Origin: Acidimicrobiales bacterium
GTDB taxonomy: Bacteria; Actinomycetota; Acidimicrobiia; Acidimicrobiales; MedAcidi-G1
Length of the DNA: 64,000 nt
Direction of reading: 5' to 3'
Assembly (NCBI GenBank): GCA_022452145.1
Contig: JAKURY010000012.1
Span: 1-64,000, forward strand
Position numbers and translations under genes: made by a program. Positions within the stretch are counted from its first letter, which is position 1. Each line of letters opens with the position of its first letter. Below are positions 39,369-50,340 of the stretch, piece by piece. The notes under the pieces are model-generated. The model saw only the letters and a list, made by a program, of their open reading frames with translations, was not told the origin of the DNA and searched no databases.

Positions 39369-40307
39369 ATGAGCCACACCCGTTACGCCCCCGCCCGCCA
39401 GCGCCTCCAGCGCAGCGAGCTCGCCGTCCCCGGGTCCAACCCGGCCCTCTTCGAGAAGGCCGCGGCCAGCGACGTCGACTACGTGTTCCTCGACCTGGAG
39501 GATGCCGTCGCCCCCGGCGACAAGGTTCAGGCCCGACGCAACGTCATCGAGGGGCTCCGCGACATCGACTGGCGGGGCCTGGGCAAGACCATCTCGGTGC
39601 GGATCAACAGTATCGACACCCACTACATGTACAGGGACGTCGTCGACGTGGTGGAGCAGGCCGGCGAGCACCTCGACACCATCCTGATCCCCAAGGTCGG
39701 CGTGCCGGCCGACGTCTACATGGTCGATGCCATGGTCAGCCAGATCGAGGAGGCCACGGGCCTCACCGGGAAGATCGGCATCGAGGCCCTCATCGAGACC
39801 ACGCTGGGGATGGCGAACGTCGAGGCCATCGCCACGTCCAGCCCCCGCCTGGAGGCAATGCACTTCGGCGTGGCCGACTATGCCGCGAGCTGCCGGGCCC
39901 GCACCACCAACATCGGCGGCCTGAACCCGGACTATCCGGGCGACCAGTGGCACGACGGCCTCTCCCGGATGCTGGTGGCCTGTCGGGCCTACGGCATCCG
40001 GCCCATCGACGGCCCGTTCGGCGACTTCAACGACCCCGACGGCTTCCTGGACGGCGCCCGTCGGGCCGCCGCCCTCGGCTACGAGGGCAAGTGGGCCATC
40101 CACCCCTCGCAGATCGAGTTGGCCAATAGGGTCTTCTCGCCGCCGCCCGAGGAGGTCGACCGGGCCCATCGGATCATCGCCGCCCTGGCCGAGGCCGCCG
40201 CCGAAGGTCGCGGGGCCGCCCAGTTGGATGGCCGGATGATCGACGCCGCGTCGGCCCGCATGGCCGAGAACGTCGTGGCCCAGGCCGCGGCAATCCAGGA
40301 CAAGTAG
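39369..40307 (+). CDS. mcl: L-malyl-CoA lyase (MclA, CitE-like)
   Basis: 312 residues, TIM-barrel of the HpcH/CitE family. Segments such as [74 protein letters not shown] and [14 protein letters not shown] agree closely with my memory of Methylobacterium MclA. It splits malyl-CoA into glyoxylate and acetyl-CoA, or runs in reverse. ATG 39369 has an SD (GGAG); the upstream extension of the frame does not match the family. It is followed after 31 bp by mtkA. Confidence 0.93.
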   Translation: MSHTRYAPARQRLQRSELAVPGSNPALFEKAAASDVDYVFLDLEDAVAPGDKVQARRNVIEGLRDIDWRGLGKTISVRINSIDTHYMYRDVVDVVEQAGEHLDTILIPKVGVPADVYMVDAMVSQIEEATGLTGKIGIEALIETTLGMANVEAIATSSPRLEAMHFGVADYAASCRARTTNIGGLNPDYPGDQWHDGLSRMLVACRAYGIRPIDGPFGDFNDPDGFLDGARRAAALGYEGKWAIHPSQIELANRVFSPPPEEVDRAHRIIAALAEAAAEGRGAAQLDGRMIDAASARMAENVVAQAAAIQDK

Positions 40308-40338
40308 TCGAGAAAGAAGGGGGCGGAGACCAGCGCCC

Positions 40339-41511
40339 ATGGACATTCACGAGTACCAGGCAAAGGCCCTGCTCAAGGGGTACGGCGTGCCGATCGCCAC
40401 CGGTGGCCTTGCCTACAGCCCCGAGCAGGCCGCATACCGGGCCAGGGAGATCGGCGGCGAGAAGTGGGTGGTGAAGGCCCAGATCCACTCAGGTACCCGC
40501 GGCAAGGCCGGTGGCATAAGGGTGTGCGACGACGAGAACGAGGTCTGGGAGGCCGCCGACGATCTGTTGGGACGCCGCCTGGTCACAGACCAGACCGGCC
40601 CGGCCGGCAAGGGCGTCTACCGCCTCTACATCGAGCCCGTGGTCTCCTTCGAGCGAGAGCTCTACATGAGCATGGTCCTGGACCGGCAGACCGAGCGCAT
40701 AGTGCTGGTCATGTCGGGCGCAGGTGGCATAGAGATCGAGGAACTGGCCGAGACGGATCCGGGCGCAATCATCCGGATCATGATCGAGCCGGCCGTCGGC
40801 CTCCAGGGATTCCAGGCCCGCGGGGCGGCCTTCGCCTGCGGCCTGGATGCGTCCCTCATCTCCCAGGCCGAGAACCTGCTGCTCGGGGCCTACAGGGCCT
40901 TTCGCGACCTGGACGCCACGCTGCTGGAGATCAACCCACTGGTGGTCACCGAGGAGGGTCGCCTCCTGGCCCTCGACGCCAAGATGAGCTTCGACGACAA
41001 CGCCCTGTTCCGACACCAGAACGTCTCCGAACTCCGGGACAAGTCCCAGGAGGACCCCCGGGAGATGAACGCAGCGGACCGCGGGCTGAACTACGTCGGC
41101 CTGGACGGCAACATCGGCTGCATCATCAACGGCGCCGGCCTCGCCATGGCCACCATGGACATGATCCAGCACGCTGGCGGCGAACCGGCAAACTTCCTGG
41201 ACATCGGCGGCGGTGCGTCACCCGACCGGGTGTCCAAGGCCTTCAAGCTGGTTCTCTCCGACGAGAGGGTCGAGGCGATCCTCGTCAACATCTTCGCGGG
41301 CATCAACCGCTGCGACTGGGTCGCCGAGGGGGTCGTCAAGGCGATGACCGAACTGGACGTGAAGGTGCCGGTAGTGGTCCGACTGTCTGGGACCAACGTC
41401 GACGAGGGGCGTCGCATCCTCGCAGAGAGCGACGTCGAGTTGATCACGGCCGAGACCCTGGCGGAGGCCGCGGAGCGAGCCGTGTCCGTCGTTTCATGGG
41501 AGGCCAACTAG
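40339..41511 (+). CDS. mtkA: Malate-CoA ligase beta subunit (MtkA)
   Basis: 390 residues of the ATP-grasp succinyl-CoA-synthetase beta family. It has [93 protein letters not shown] and [19 protein letters not shown]. The family cannot be told from SucC by fold alone. The position after mcl and close agreement with Methylobacterium MtkA ([12 protein letters not shown]) favour malate as substrate. With MtkB it makes malyl-CoA from malate, CoA and ATP. Confidence 0.88.
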   Translation: MDIHEYQAKALLKGYGVPIATGGLAYSPEQAAYRAREIGGEKWVVKAQIHSGTRGKAGGIRVCDDENEVWEAADDLLGRRLVTDQTGPAGKGVYRLYIEPVVSFERELYMSMVLDRQTERIVLVMSGAGGIEIEELAETDPGAIIRIMIEPAVGLQGFQARGAAFACGLDASLISQAENLLLGAYRAFRDLDATLLEINPLVVTEEGRLLALDAKMSFDDNALFRHQNVSELRDKSQEDPREMNAADRGLNYVGLDGNIGCIINGAGLAMATMDMIQHAGGEPANFLDIGGGASPDRVSKAFKLVLSDERVEAILVNIFAGINRCDWVAEGVVKAMTELDVKVPVVVRLSGTNVDEGRRILAESDVELITAETLAEAAERAVSVVSWEAN

Positions 41512-41513
41512 TC

Positions 41514-42392
<879 letters not shown>

Positions 42393-42421
42393 CCCCGCGG
42401 TGGGCCTCTAGCCTGAGGCCG

Positions 42422-42736
42422 ATGCGGGAGATCCTGAACGACCTGGAGCGTTGGCGCCGTCAGGGCTGCCGGGTGGCCGTTGCACGCGTCGTCGACCTGG
42501 AGGGCTCGGGGCCACGCCTGCCGGGCGCTTCGATGGCCGTCGCTGAGGACGGCCAGGTGGCCGGATCCGTTTCGGGAGGCTGCGTCGAGGGTGCCGTCGT
42601 GGTCGAGGCGCTGGACGTGCTCGACACCGGCGACCGGAGGATGGTCGCCTTCGGCTACAGCGACGACGAGGCGTTCGCCGTCGGCCTGACCTGCGGCGGC
42701 ACCATCCACCTCTTCATCGAACCGCTCGACTGGTAG
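42422..42736 (+). CDS. XdhC/CoxI N-terminal domain protein, small
   Basis: 104 residues comprising only the XdhC_CoxI domain: VAVARVVDLEGSGPRLPGAS, AGSVSGGCVEGAVVVEALDV and FAVGLTCGGTIHLFIEPLDW. XdhC-type proteins bind molybdenum cofactor and help load the sulfurated form into hydroxylases. The catalytic-side Rossmann domain is in the next gene, so the usual two-domain protein is split, as with CoxF and CoxI. TAGCCT (42409-42414) plus 7 nt precede the ATG: leaderless. Confidence 0.88.
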   Translation: MREILNDLERWRRQGCRVAVARVVDLEGSGPRLPGASMAVAEDGQVAGSVSGGCVEGAVVVEALDVLDTGDRRMVAFGYSDDEAFAVGLTCGGTIHLFIEPLDW

Positions 42737-42751
42737 GCGGGAATCGACCAC

Positions 42752-43555
42752 GTGCCCGGGACCCCGATCTTCGACCGGTTGGCGGCGCTGCTGCGCGATG
42801 AGGTCCCGGTTGCGCTGGCCACCGTGCTGGATGGCCCCCGTGCCGGCGCCAAACTCCTGGTGCATCGTCTCGGTGCCGGCGAGGTCGAGGTCCAGGGAAC
42901 GCTTGGCGACGACGACCTGGACAGGGTCGTGGCACGCGACTCGCTCGGCGAGCTGGCCGCCGGACGGAGCGGCGTCCGGCACTACGGGGAGCACGGCGAA
43001 GCCCGCGAGGAGGCCGTGCGGGTGTTCATCGAGGCCTTCGCCGCACCTCCCCGGATGCTGCTCTTCGGTGCCGTCGACTTCACCCTCGCCCTCGTGCGAG
43101 TGGCCAAGGTGCTGGGCTACCGGGTCACCGTCTGCGACGCACGCGAGGTGTTCGCCACCAGCCAGCGCTTCCCCCTGGCCGACGAGGTTGTCGTGGGCTG
43201 GCCGGACCGTCTGCTGGCCGACGTCGGGCCGGAACTACGGCGCCGCGATGCCATCTGCGTGCTGACCCACGACGTCAAGTTCGACGTGCCGGCCATCGTG
43301 GCGGCGCTGCGGACGTCGGTCGGCTACATAGGCGTCATGGGATCCCGTCGGACCCACGAGGACCGCCTCGAGCGCCTGGTCGAGGTCGGGGTCACCGACG
43401 AGGAGATGGCCCGCCTGCGCTCGCCGATCGGACTGGACATTGGGGCGCGTACGCCGGAGGAGACGGCCATCTCCATCGTGTCGGAGATCATCGCCCTGCG
43501 GACCGGCCGCTCGGCCCGGGCGTTGTCGGACACCGACGGCCCGATCCACGGCTGA
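42752..43555 (+). CDS. XdhC family protein with Rossmann domain
   Basis: 267 residues. A divergent XdhC_CoxI-like N-terminal part is followed from about residue 105 by the XdhC Rossmann domain (PRMLLFGAVDFTLALVRVAK, YRVTVCDAREVFATSQRFPL) and the typical VGYIGVMGSRRTHEDRLERL, RLRSPIGLDIGARTPEETAI ending. It probably sulfurates or delivers Moco to the CoxSM-linked enzyme. The start GTG 42752 lies 15 nt after the small XdhC gene. Confidence 0.9.
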   Translation: MPGTPIFDRLAALLRDEVPVALATVLDGPRAGAKLLVHRLGAGEVEVQGTLGDDDLDRVVARDSLGELAAGRSGVRHYGEHGEAREEAVRVFIEAFAAPPRMLLFGAVDFTLALVRVAKVLGYRVTVCDAREVFATSQRFPLADEVVVGWPDRLLADVGPELRRRDAICVLTHDVKFDVPAIVAALRTSVGYIGVMGSRRTHEDRLERLVEVGVTDEEMARLRSPIGLDIGARTPEETAISIVSEIIALRTGRSARALSDTDGPIHG

Positions 43556-43569
43556 GGTACCGGCGGACC

Positions 43570-44139
43570 ATGTCCCTGGACAGGACCATCGCCGCGGTGG
43601 TGCTGGCGGCAGGTGGTGGCACCCGGTGGGCGGGCCCCGGCCACAAACTGTTGGCAGACTTGGACGGTCGGCCCCTGGCCTCCCATGCCATCGGGGCAGC
43701 AGCGGCCGCCGGGCTGGACGAGCTGGTGGTGGTGACTGGGTCGGCGGACCTCTCGGCGGTCGTTCCCGATGGAGCGACCGTCCTGCACAACGAGCTCTGG
43801 TCTGACGGGCAGGCCGGCTCCATCCGGCTGGCCGTGGAGCATGCCCGGCGGGTCGGGCACGAGGCGATCGTGGTGGGCCTGGCCGACATGCCCGGCATTC
43901 CGGCCGAGGCCTGGCGGGCGGTGGCCGACGCTCCCGGATCCCTTGTCGTGGCCACCTTCGACGGGCAGCGCAGGCCACCCACCAAGGTCGGTCGCAGGTA
44001 CTGGTCCGAACTGCCGGAGGCCGGGGACACCGGCGCCAGGTTCCTCCTGGCAGCGAGGCCGTTCGACGTGCTGGAAGTAGCGTGTCCGGGCGATCCGGCA
44101 GACGTCGACACCGTGGAGGACCTCGGGCAGTGGAACTGA
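43570..44139 (+). CDS. MobA-like nucleotidyltransferase (molybdenum cofactor cytidylyltransferase type)
   Basis: 189 residues. It has the glycine-rich VVLAAGGGTRWAGPGHKLLA nucleotide motif, VVVTGS, NELWSDGQAGSIRLAV and GLADMPGIPAEAW. This is the MocA-type NTP transferase that joins CMP to molybdopterin for xanthine-oxidase-family enzymes. It lies between XdhC and CoxG genes and overlaps coxG by 10 nt, so it belongs to the same operon. Confidence 0.88.
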   Translation: MSLDRTIAAVVLAAGGGTRWAGPGHKLLADLDGRPLASHAIGAAAAAGLDELVVVTGSADLSAVVPDGATVLHNELWSDGQAGSIRLAVEHARRVGHEAIVVGLADMPGIPAEAWRAVADAPGSLVVATFDGQRRPPTKVGRRYWSELPEAGDTGARFLLAARPFDVLEVACPGDPADVDTVEDLGQWN

Positions 44140-44807
44140 ACAACGACTTCGAGGTGGCCGCACCCGTCGACCTGGTGTGGGCCGTGTTGACCGATGTCGA
44201 GCGCATCGCTCCCTGCCTGCCCGGGGCCCAACTCCTGGAGATCGAGGGCGACGAGTTCCGGGGAGTGGTCAAGATCAAGGTCGGACCGATCACCGCCCAG
44301 TACAAGGGAGCCGCCTCCTTCTCGGAGCGTGATGACGTGGGGCACCGGGCGGTGCTGCGTGCTGAGGGGCGCGACACCAGGGGGGCCGGCAACGCCGCGG
44401 CGGACATCACCGCCGAGTTGGAGGCGACCGACATCGGTACGAAGGTCACCGTCACCACCGACCTGACGGTGACCGGCAAGGTGGCCCAGTTCGGGCGCGG
44501 TGTGATGGCCGACGTCTCGAAGAAGCTGATGGGCCAGTTCGCCGACAACCTGAGTGACCTGATTGCCGCCTCCGGCGACGAGGCTGTAGTCGAATCCCCG
44601 GCCAGTGAGGTCACCGCCGATGCCCCGGCCGATGAGGTCACCGTCGATGCCCCGGTCGACGAGACACCTGCGGTCCGGGTGGTGGATGCCCCGGAGGTCG
44701 AGGCCATCGACCTGCTGGGTGCCGCCGGAGCCCCGATCCTGAAGCGGCTGGTCCCCACGCTGCTCGCCGTTGTGGCGGTCGTGGTGATCATCCTGATCCT
44801 GGTCTAG
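44130..44807 (+). CDS. coxG: CoxG family SRPBCC protein with C-terminal membrane anchor
   Basis: 225 residues. Residues 1-150 are the SRPBCC/CoxG domain (NNDFEVAAPVDLVWAVLTDV, CLPGAQLLEIEGDEFRGVVK). A linker of near-repeats (ASEVTADAPADEVTVDAPVD) leads to a C-terminal membrane helix (LVPTLLAVVAVVVIILILV). CoxG anchors CO dehydrogenase to the membrane and may bring quinone close, according to recent work on the family as I remember it. GTG 44130 overlaps the end of the previous gene. Confidence 0.9.
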   Translation: MELNNDFEVAAPVDLVWAVLTDVERIAPCLPGAQLLEIEGDEFRGVVKIKVGPITAQYKGAASFSERDDVGHRAVLRAEGRDTRGAGNAAADITAELEATDIGTKVTVTTDLTVTGKVAQFGRGVMADVSKKLMGQFADNLSDLIAASGDEAVVESPASEVTADAPADEVTVDAPVDETPAVRVVDAPEVEAIDLLGAAGAPILKRLVPTLLAVVAVVVIILILV

Positions 44808-44840
44808 GACCCTGACCGGCCCATCCCCACGGGCCCATCC

Positions 44841-45341
44841 ATGGACGCACCTCTCCCGCCCCGCACCGGGGCCGATGACGACGACCGCGAGTTGGTCGCC
44901 GGGCTCCTGGGTCGATGGCCGGAGGGGCTGTTCGACGTGGTGGTCCGCGACGACGCCGGAGTTCCGGTGGTGATCCGGAACCACCCGTTGCTGGACGACG
45001 GTCGTCCTATGCCCACCCGCTTCTGGCTGGTGGCCGACGAGCTGCGGTCCCGGATCGGGACCCTGGAGTCGACCGGTGGGGTCCGGGCCGCCGAGGCGGA
45101 CTGTGATCCGGCCGAGCTGGCCGAGGCCCACGACCGCTACGCGGCGGAACGGGACGCCGCCATCCCCGAGGACCATGAGGGCCACCGGCCGTCAGGTGGC
45201 GTGGGCGGAACGAGACAGGGCGTCAAGTGTCTGCACGCCCACTACGCCTGGTTCCTGGCCGGCGGGGACGATCCGGTGGGCCGGTGGGTCCACGCCCGAC
45301 TGCAGGGCCGACCTGCGTCGACGGAGGAGTCCGGTGGCTGA
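44841..45341 (+). CDS. DUF501 domain protein
   Basis: 166 residues. The DUF501 signature is clear: FDVVVRDDAGVPVVIRNHPL, PTRFWLVADELRSRIGTLES and VKCLHAHYAWFLAGGDDPVG, with a conserved Cys-His. The function is unknown. It almost always lies between ftsB and ppx in actinobacteria. Here ppx is adjacent and overlapping, but ftsB is 14.6 kb away, which marks the right end of the island. Confidence 0.9.
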   Translation: MDAPLPPRTGADDDDRELVAGLLGRWPEGLFDVVVRDDAGVPVVIRNHPLLDDGRPMPTRFWLVADELRSRIGTLESTGGVRAAEADCDPAELAEAHDRYAAERDAAIPEDHEGHRPSGGVGGTRQGVKCLHAHYAWFLAGGDDPVGRWVHARLQGRPASTEESGG

Positions 45342-46242
45342 GCTGGTGGCCGCCGTCGACTGCGGGACCAACTCCACCCGTCTCCTGATCGGCGATGGCC
45401 GGCGCTCGGTGGAGCGACTGATGCGCATCACCCGGATGGGGGAAGGGGTGGATGCCACCGGGCGGCTGGCCCCACAGGCCATCGACCGCGTGGTCGGCGT
45501 GCTCCGGGAGTTCCGCTCGTCGATGGACCGCCACGGGGTGATCCGGTGCCGGGTGACCGCCACGTCGGCTGCCCGGGATGCCGCCAACCGGGACGAGTTC
45601 TTCGATCTCGCCGAGGCGGTGCTCGGCCACCGACCGGAGCTGCTGTCTGGCATCGAGGAGGGTCGGCTTTCTTTCGCGGGTGCCACGGCCGACCTCGACC
45701 CGGTCGACGGGCCGTTCCTGATTTTGGACATCGGGGGTGGGTCCACCGAGTTCGTGGTCGGCACTACCGAGGTCGAGGGGACGTTGTCGTGCGACATCGG
45801 CTGCGTGCGGTTGACCGAGCAGTGGATCGAGCACGATCCCCCGTTGCCCGAGGAGCTGGTGGCCTGCCTGTCGATAGCCGAGGGGCACGTGGACGACGTC
45901 CTGCGGGTGGTTCCGGCGGCGGCCGGCGCCCGGACCCTGGTCGGCTTGGCCGGCACGGTGTCATGCGTTGCGGCGGTCGAGATCGGCCTAGCCACCTACG
46001 ACCGGGATCGGATCCACCACTTCCGGCTCTCCAGGGAGGCCGTCGAGGACGTCTTTCGGACCCTGGCCACCGAGACTCGGGCCGAGCGTCTGGAGAACCC
46101 GGGCATGGAGGAGGACCGGGCGGACGTCATAGTTGGCGGCCTGGCCATCCTGGTGAAGGTCATGCGCCAGATGGGCTTCGACGAGTGCCTGGTCTCGGAG
46201 TCGGACATCCTGGATGGCCTGGTGGCCTCGCAGCAGCGGTAG
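45334..46242 (+). CDS. ppx: Exopolyphosphatase / guanosine pentaphosphatase (Ppx/GppA family)
   Basis: 302 residues of the ASKHA fold. It has AAVDCGTNSTRLLIGDG, TSAARDAANRDEFFDLAE, the phosphate loop LILDIGGGSTEFVVG and the adenosine-side LVGLAGTVSCVAAVEIGL. The length is that of the short two-domain actinobacterial PPX, without the HD-like C-terminal extension. It hydrolyses polyphosphate and possibly pppGpp. GTG 45334 is preceded by GGAGGAG inside the DUF501 gene, so translation is coupled. Confidence 0.94.
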   Translation: MAELVAAVDCGTNSTRLLIGDGRRSVERLMRITRMGEGVDATGRLAPQAIDRVVGVLREFRSSMDRHGVIRCRVTATSAARDAANRDEFFDLAEAVLGHRPELLSGIEEGRLSFAGATADLDPVDGPFLILDIGGGSTEFVVGTTEVEGTLSCDIGCVRLTEQWIEHDPPLPEELVACLSIAEGHVDDVLRVVPAAAGARTLVGLAGTVSCVAAVEIGLATYDRDRIHHFRLSREAVEDVFRTLATETRAERLENPGMEEDRADVIVGGLAILVKVMRQMGFDECLVSESDILDGLVASQQR

Positions 46243-46271
46243 TCCTGCGCGACGAACGTGACTTCACTGAA

Positions 46272-46320
46272 GGGAAGAATCTTTCCCACGAGTAGTGATT
46301 CGTCACTTAGGATGGCCGCC
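46272..46320 (+). promoter_or_regulatory. Promoter of the glyoxylate aminotransferase gene with two inverted repeats
   Basis: GGGAAGAATCTTTCCC (46272-46287) and AGTGATTCGTCACT (46294-46307) are two adjacent palindromes. TAGGAT (46308-46313) is the -10, 7 nt before ATG 46321. The first palindrome contains, on the minus strand, GGAAAGATTC, also found in the mcl promoter. A regulator shared by both genes is plausible. Confidence 0.5.
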
Positions 46321-47415
46321 ATGTCGCACGCAGATCGCATCCTCATGGGCCCCGGTCCCTGCAACCCGTATCCGCAGGTCATCAAGGCCTTCGGCCGACC
46401 GGTCCTGGGCCATCTGGACCCTGACTTCATCACCCTCCTGGACGACACCAACGATCGGCTGAGGGAGGTGTTCCGCACCGCCAACCCGCTGACCTTCCCG
46501 GTCTCGGCCACCGGGTCGGCAGGCATGGAGGCCACCTTCGTCAACGTGCTGGGTCCCGGTGACCCGGTGGTTATCGGCGTCAATGGCGTGTTCGGCGAGC
46601 GCATGTGCGACGTGGCCTCCCGCTGTGGCGCCGAGGTCGTCCGGGTGGACGCCGAGTGGGGGCGGGCCATCGACCCACAGGCCCTGCTGGACGCCCACCC
46701 GAGCCCCAAGGTCATCGCCGTGGTGCACGCCGAGACCTCGACCGGCATCCGCAACGACGTAGAACCCATTGGAGCCGGCAAGGGCGACGCCCTGCTCCTG
46801 GTGGACTGCGTCACCTCCCTGGGCGGCATACCCCTGGAGATCGACGCCTGGGGTGTGGACCTCGCCTACAGCGGAACCCAGAAGTGCCTGGGCGTGCCTC
46901 CCGGGCTCTCCCCGGTGACCGTCTCACAGGCCGCCATCGACCGGTTCGTCGAGAAGTCACCGTCCTGGTACCTAGACCTCGCCATGATCGCCAAGTACAT
47001 GACCAGCGGCGGCACCCGCGCATACCACCACACTGCACCCATCTCCATGATCTACGCCCTCCACGCCGGCCTGGGAGTGCTCCTCGACGAGGGCCTCGAG
47101 AACGTCCAGGCCCGCCATCAGGCCTGCGGTGACCAGCTCCAGAAGGGTCTGGTCGATCGGGGTTTCGAGCTCTTCGCCCAGGAGGGCCACCGTCTCCCCG
47201 AGCTCACCTCGGTGTTCGTCCCCGCCGACCGCCTGCCAGACGGGCTGGACGAGGCCGGCGTCCGTCGGCGCCTGCTACAGGAGTACGACATCGAGATCGG
47301 CGGCGGCCTCGGTCCGGTCGCCGGCAAGGTCTGGCGCATTGGTTGCATGGGCCACACGGCCCGTCTGCGCAACGTCACCCTGCTGCTGGCCGCCCTGGAC
47401 GAGATCTTGGACTGA
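46321..47415 (+). CDS. Alanine/serine-glyoxylate aminotransferase, class V
   Basis: 364 residues, fold type I class V. It starts [20 protein letters not shown], shows the cofactor segment [19 protein letters not shown] and [25 protein letters not shown], and has the PLP lysine Lys188 in [16 protein letters not shown]. It ends with the typical [17 protein letters not shown]. Members convert glyoxylate to glycine with alanine or serine as donor, and sequence does not fix the donor. With mcl producing glyoxylate, it would recycle glycine/serine-cycle intermediates. The leaderless promoter carries two palindromes. Confidence 0.9.
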   Translation: MSHADRILMGPGPCNPYPQVIKAFGRPVLGHLDPDFITLLDDTNDRLREVFRTANPLTFPVSATGSAGMEATFVNVLGPGDPVVIGVNGVFGERMCDVASRCGAEVVRVDAEWGRAIDPQALLDAHPSPKVIAVVHAETSTGIRNDVEPIGAGKGDALLLVDCVTSLGGIPLEIDAWGVDLAYSGTQKCLGVPPGLSPVTVSQAAIDRFVEKSPSWYLDLAMIAKYMTSGGTRAYHHTAPISMIYALHAGLGVLLDEGLENVQARHQACGDQLQKGLVDRGFELFAQEGHRLPELTSVFVPADRLPDGLDEAGVRRRLLQEYDIEIGGGLGPVAGKVWRIGCMGHTARLRNVTLLLAALDEILD

Positions 47416-47479
47416 CGACCGACGGTCGGGTGCCGGGCCGGGTTGCAAGCCGACCGTCGTACCTGCCAATGATGGAGCC

Positions 47480-48118
47480 GTGGCGATCGACCAGGTGACC
47501 GACTGTCCGGTCCTGCGTGGGTCCAGGGTGGCCATGCGGCCCCTCGAGGTGGACGACTTCTCGGAGTGGCAGGTCGTACGGCGTCGGAACGCCGACTGGC
47601 TGACCGCCTGGGAGCCCCGCCGCGGCTTCGGGCAGCCCGACCCGGCGGTGGACCGCCAGGCCTTCGCCATGCGATGTGCGGCACGTAGGCGGGAGCGCCA
47701 ACTGGGAACCGGCTGGGGCTTCGGCGTGTTCGTGGGCGTGGACGGCACCGACCACTTCGCCGGGGAGGTGAACCTGTCAAACGTCGTGCGGGGGGCGTTC
47801 CGGAGTGCCCACATCGGCTACTGGATGGACGAGGACCGGGCGGGCAACGGTTACATTCCCGAGGCTCTGGTGATGGCGTGCAGGTTCGCCTTCGAGGAGA
47901 TCGACCTGCACCGGGTCCAGGTGTCGATCGTGCCCAGGAACACCCGCTCCCGACGGGTGGTCGAGAAGCTGGAGTTCCGCTGCGAGGGCCTGGCCGAGCG
48001 CTACCTGGAGATCGACGGCGTGTGGGAGGACCACCTCCGGTTCGCCATCACCGCTGAGGAGTGGTGCCTACGGCGAACGGTGTTGGCCGCCACCTGGCTC
48101 AAGCCGTCTGGCAACTGA
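47480..48118 (+). CDS. GNAT N-acetyltransferase, RimJ/RimL type
   Basis: 212 residues. It has [50 protein letters not shown] (acetyl-CoA pyrophosphate loop) and [20 protein letters not shown]. This is the RimJ-like subfamily that acetylates protein N-termini or small amines. GTG 47480 gives the family length; AATGAT six nt upstream could be a -10. Convergent with the enoyl-CoA hydratase gene. Confidence 0.88.
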   Translation: MAIDQVTDCPVLRGSRVAMRPLEVDDFSEWQVVRRRNADWLTAWEPRRGFGQPDPAVDRQAFAMRCAARRRERQLGTGWGFGVFVGVDGTDHFAGEVNLSNVVRGAFRSAHIGYWMDEDRAGNGYIPEALVMACRFAFEEIDLHRVQVSIVPRNTRSRRVVEKLEFRCEGLAERYLEIDGVWEDHLRFAITAEEWCLRRTVLAATWLKPSGN

Positions 48119-48160
48119 CGCTCCGCGCGTCGGGGAGCCCCCGGTCGGAAACCGGACGGC

Positions 48161-48928
48161 TCAGTCCCCGGCTGCGATCCGGGCCTTGAGTCTGCCGACC
48201 ATCTCCACGAATGCCGGCTGCTTCATCGACCAGGCCTGGGGCGGGATCTCCATCTGGACTGCCGGGACCGACTCGGTCACCCCTGCAGTGTCGTGCAGCG
48301 TCTTCTTGGTGACGGCGACCAGCTCGACGGGATGGGCGGCGGCCTTCGCCGCGTAGTCGACGGCCCGGTCGACCAGCTCGTCGTCGTCCACGCACTCCCA
48401 CGCCACACCGTGGCGGACCGCCTGCTCACCGTCCAGTATCTGCTCGAACAGCACCATGGCCTTGGCCGTTTGCAGGTCGGTGATGTTGCGGAGGCGCCAG
48501 GTGTGGCCACCGCCGGGGTGGATGCCGATGGTCAGGAACCGGCTGTCGAAACGGGCGGAGCGGCCGGCGACAACCAGGTCGCATGCCAGGACCATGTTCA
48601 TGCCGGCACCCACCGCCGCACCGTTCACGGCGGCGACCGTGGGCAGCGAGGTGTGGGCCACACGGAGGAACCCCCTGTAGATGTCGGGGAGCGAGCCTTC
48701 GGAATTCCCCTCTCCGGCTTCCAGCAGGTCGTCCAGGACGGCTCCGGCGCAGAAGGCCCTACCGGCGCCGGTGAGCACCACCGCTCCGATGCCGTCGTCG
48801 GCCTCCAGGTCGTCGAAGGCCGCCAGGAGCTCCTCGTTCATCTCGTCGGAGACCACGTTGCGGCGGTCGGGGTCGTCGAAGGTGAGGATGGCGACGCGGT
48901 CGCGGCGTTCGATTCGGAGCACGCTCAT
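48161..48928 (-). CDS. Enoyl-CoA hydratase/isomerase family protein
   Basis: 255 residues, crotonase fold. It has VLTGAGRAFCAGAVLDDLLE (oxyanion-hole loop), VAAVNGAAVGAGMNMVLACD and HPGGGHTWRLRNI. The usual catalytic Glu positions are not both obvious, so hydratase, isomerase or another crotonase activity is possible. A single-gene unit; GAGACT six nt before the ATG may be a -10. A small hairpin (CCGGT/ACCGG) lies just beyond its end. Confidence 0.88.
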   Translation of the reverse strand: MSVLRIERRDRVAILTFDDPDRRNVVSDEMNEELLAAFDDLEADDGIGAVVLTGAGRAFCAGAVLDDLLEAGEGNSEGSLPDIYRGFLRVAHTSLPTVAAVNGAAVGAGMNMVLACDLVVAGRSARFDSRFLTIGIHPGGGHTWRLRNITDLQTAKAMVLFEQILDGEQAVRHGVAWECVDDDELVDRAVDYAAKAAAHPVELVAVTKKTLHDTAGVTESVPAVQMEIPPQAWSMKQPAFVEMVGRLKARIAAGD

Positions 48929-49037
48929 GCGGGGAGTCTCCCATGTCGAAGCCAGCGGTTCGGGACCGGGGGAGGGCCCCTCCGCACGTCGGTCAGCCGC
49001 TGGGAGGCCGGCCGGAGTCCGGGGTTAGGGTCGCCAG

Positions 49038-50324
49038 ATGGCAATGGGGGAACCGGGTGGGACGGTTGCCCCGGGCCTGCCGCCGCCTGACCGGCGGCGG
49101 TTCCCGGCCATGGGCTTCCCGAACTACCGGCGGTTCTGGATAGGCGGGATGTTGACCAACAACGGCCGCTGGGTGCAGTACGTCACCACCTACTACATCG
49201 TTTACCGGATCACCGGTTCGGCGGCATGGGTCGGCATGGCCGGCTTCTTCACGTTCATCCCGATGCTGCTCACCAATCCGGTGGCCGGCTACGTGTCGGA
49301 CCACTTCGACCGGCGCAAGGTGCTCCTGACCACCAACAGCCTCTGCAGCGCGCTGGCTGCCGGTATGGCCCTTACCTGGGCGTCCGGGATCCACGACGTC
49401 CGCCTTTGGATGATGTTGCTGCTGGTCGGCGGGTTCGTATACGGCGTACAGCTGCCCACCTGGCAGTCGTTCGTCGCCGAGTGCGTGCCACGTGAGCACC
49501 TCCGCAACGCCATCACCATGAACTCGACCCAGTTCAACGCGGCTCGCACCTTCGGACCGGCCCTGGGCGGCCTGCTGATCGGCACTCTCGGGCCAGGCTG
49601 GGCGCTCACCCTCACGGCGGTGCTCTACGGGCCGGTCCTGGTGGCCCTCGCACGGATCGATCCGTCGACCCTGTTCCGTGCGGGGTCCTCCGCCCGGGTC
49701 GGAGGGCATCGGGGTTCGTCGGTGGTCGCCGACTACCGCGAGTCGATCCGGTATGTGCTGGACGCTCCGGGGATCCGGGCGGCCATCATCACCGTCACCC
49801 TCATCTCCACGGCCGGTCAGCCCATCGTGCAGCAGATCGTCGTGTTCGCCGAGGAGGTCTTCGAGGTCTCGCCGTTCTGGTTCGGGATACTCGGCTCGGC
49901 GCAGGGGATCGGCGCCCTGTTGGCCGCCCCCGTGGTGGCCGGGGAGTTGAGCCGCCTGAAGCGGTCCAGGATCCAACTCCTGGCGACATCCGGGTACGGG
50001 GCGGCCATGGTGGTGTTCGCCCTGGCGCCCTCCTTCTGGGTGGGCTTCGGTGCTCTCGCCCTGATCGGTGTGATGCACTTGGCGTCGGCCTCGAACCTCA
50101 ACTCCACCGTGCAGCTGCAGGTCGCCGACGAGCTGCGTGGCCGGGTGATGGCCATCTACCTGATGGGCGTCCTGGGCCTGTCGCCCTTCGCCAACCTGCT
50201 CATGGGCTGGTTGATATCGGTCCTCGGCCCCCGGCCGGTGGTGGCGGCCAGCGGCCTGGTAGTCGTCGTAGGAGGGCTGCTCCTGCAGGTGACCGGGCAG
50301 TACGGCCGCCTGGACGGGGGCTGA
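49038..50324 (+). CDS. MFS transporter (EntS/MFS_3-like)
   Basis: 428 residues with about 12 membrane helices. It has MGFPNYRRFWIGGMLTNNGR at the N-terminus, the cytoplasmic motif A YVSDHFDRRKVLL, MNSTQFNAARTFGPALGGLL, and a second-half RSRIQLLATSGYGAAMVVFA. This subfamily exports siderophores, drugs or metabolites. TAGGGT (49026-49031) lies 6 nt before the ATG: leaderless. Convergent with the nuclease gene, 16 bp apart. Confidence 0.9.
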   Translation: MAMGEPGGTVAPGLPPPDRRRFPAMGFPNYRRFWIGGMLTNNGRWVQYVTTYYIVYRITGSAAWVGMAGFFTFIPMLLTNPVAGYVSDHFDRRKVLLTTNSLCSALAAGMALTWASGIHDVRLWMMLLLVGGFVYGVQLPTWQSFVAECVPREHLRNAITMNSTQFNAARTFGPALGGLLIGTLGPGWALTLTAVLYGPVLVALARIDPSTLFRAGSSARVGGHRGSSVVADYRESIRYVLDAPGIRAAIITVTLISTAGQPIVQQIVVFAEEVFEVSPFWFGILGSAQGIGALLAAPVVAGELSRLKRSRIQLLATSGYGAAMVVFALAPSFWVGFGALALIGVMHLASASNLNSTVQLQVADELRGRVMAIYLMGVLGLSPFANLLMGWLISVLGPRPVVAASGLVVVVGGLLLQVTGQYGRLDGG

Positions 50325-50340
50325 TCGGCGCCGACCCGGG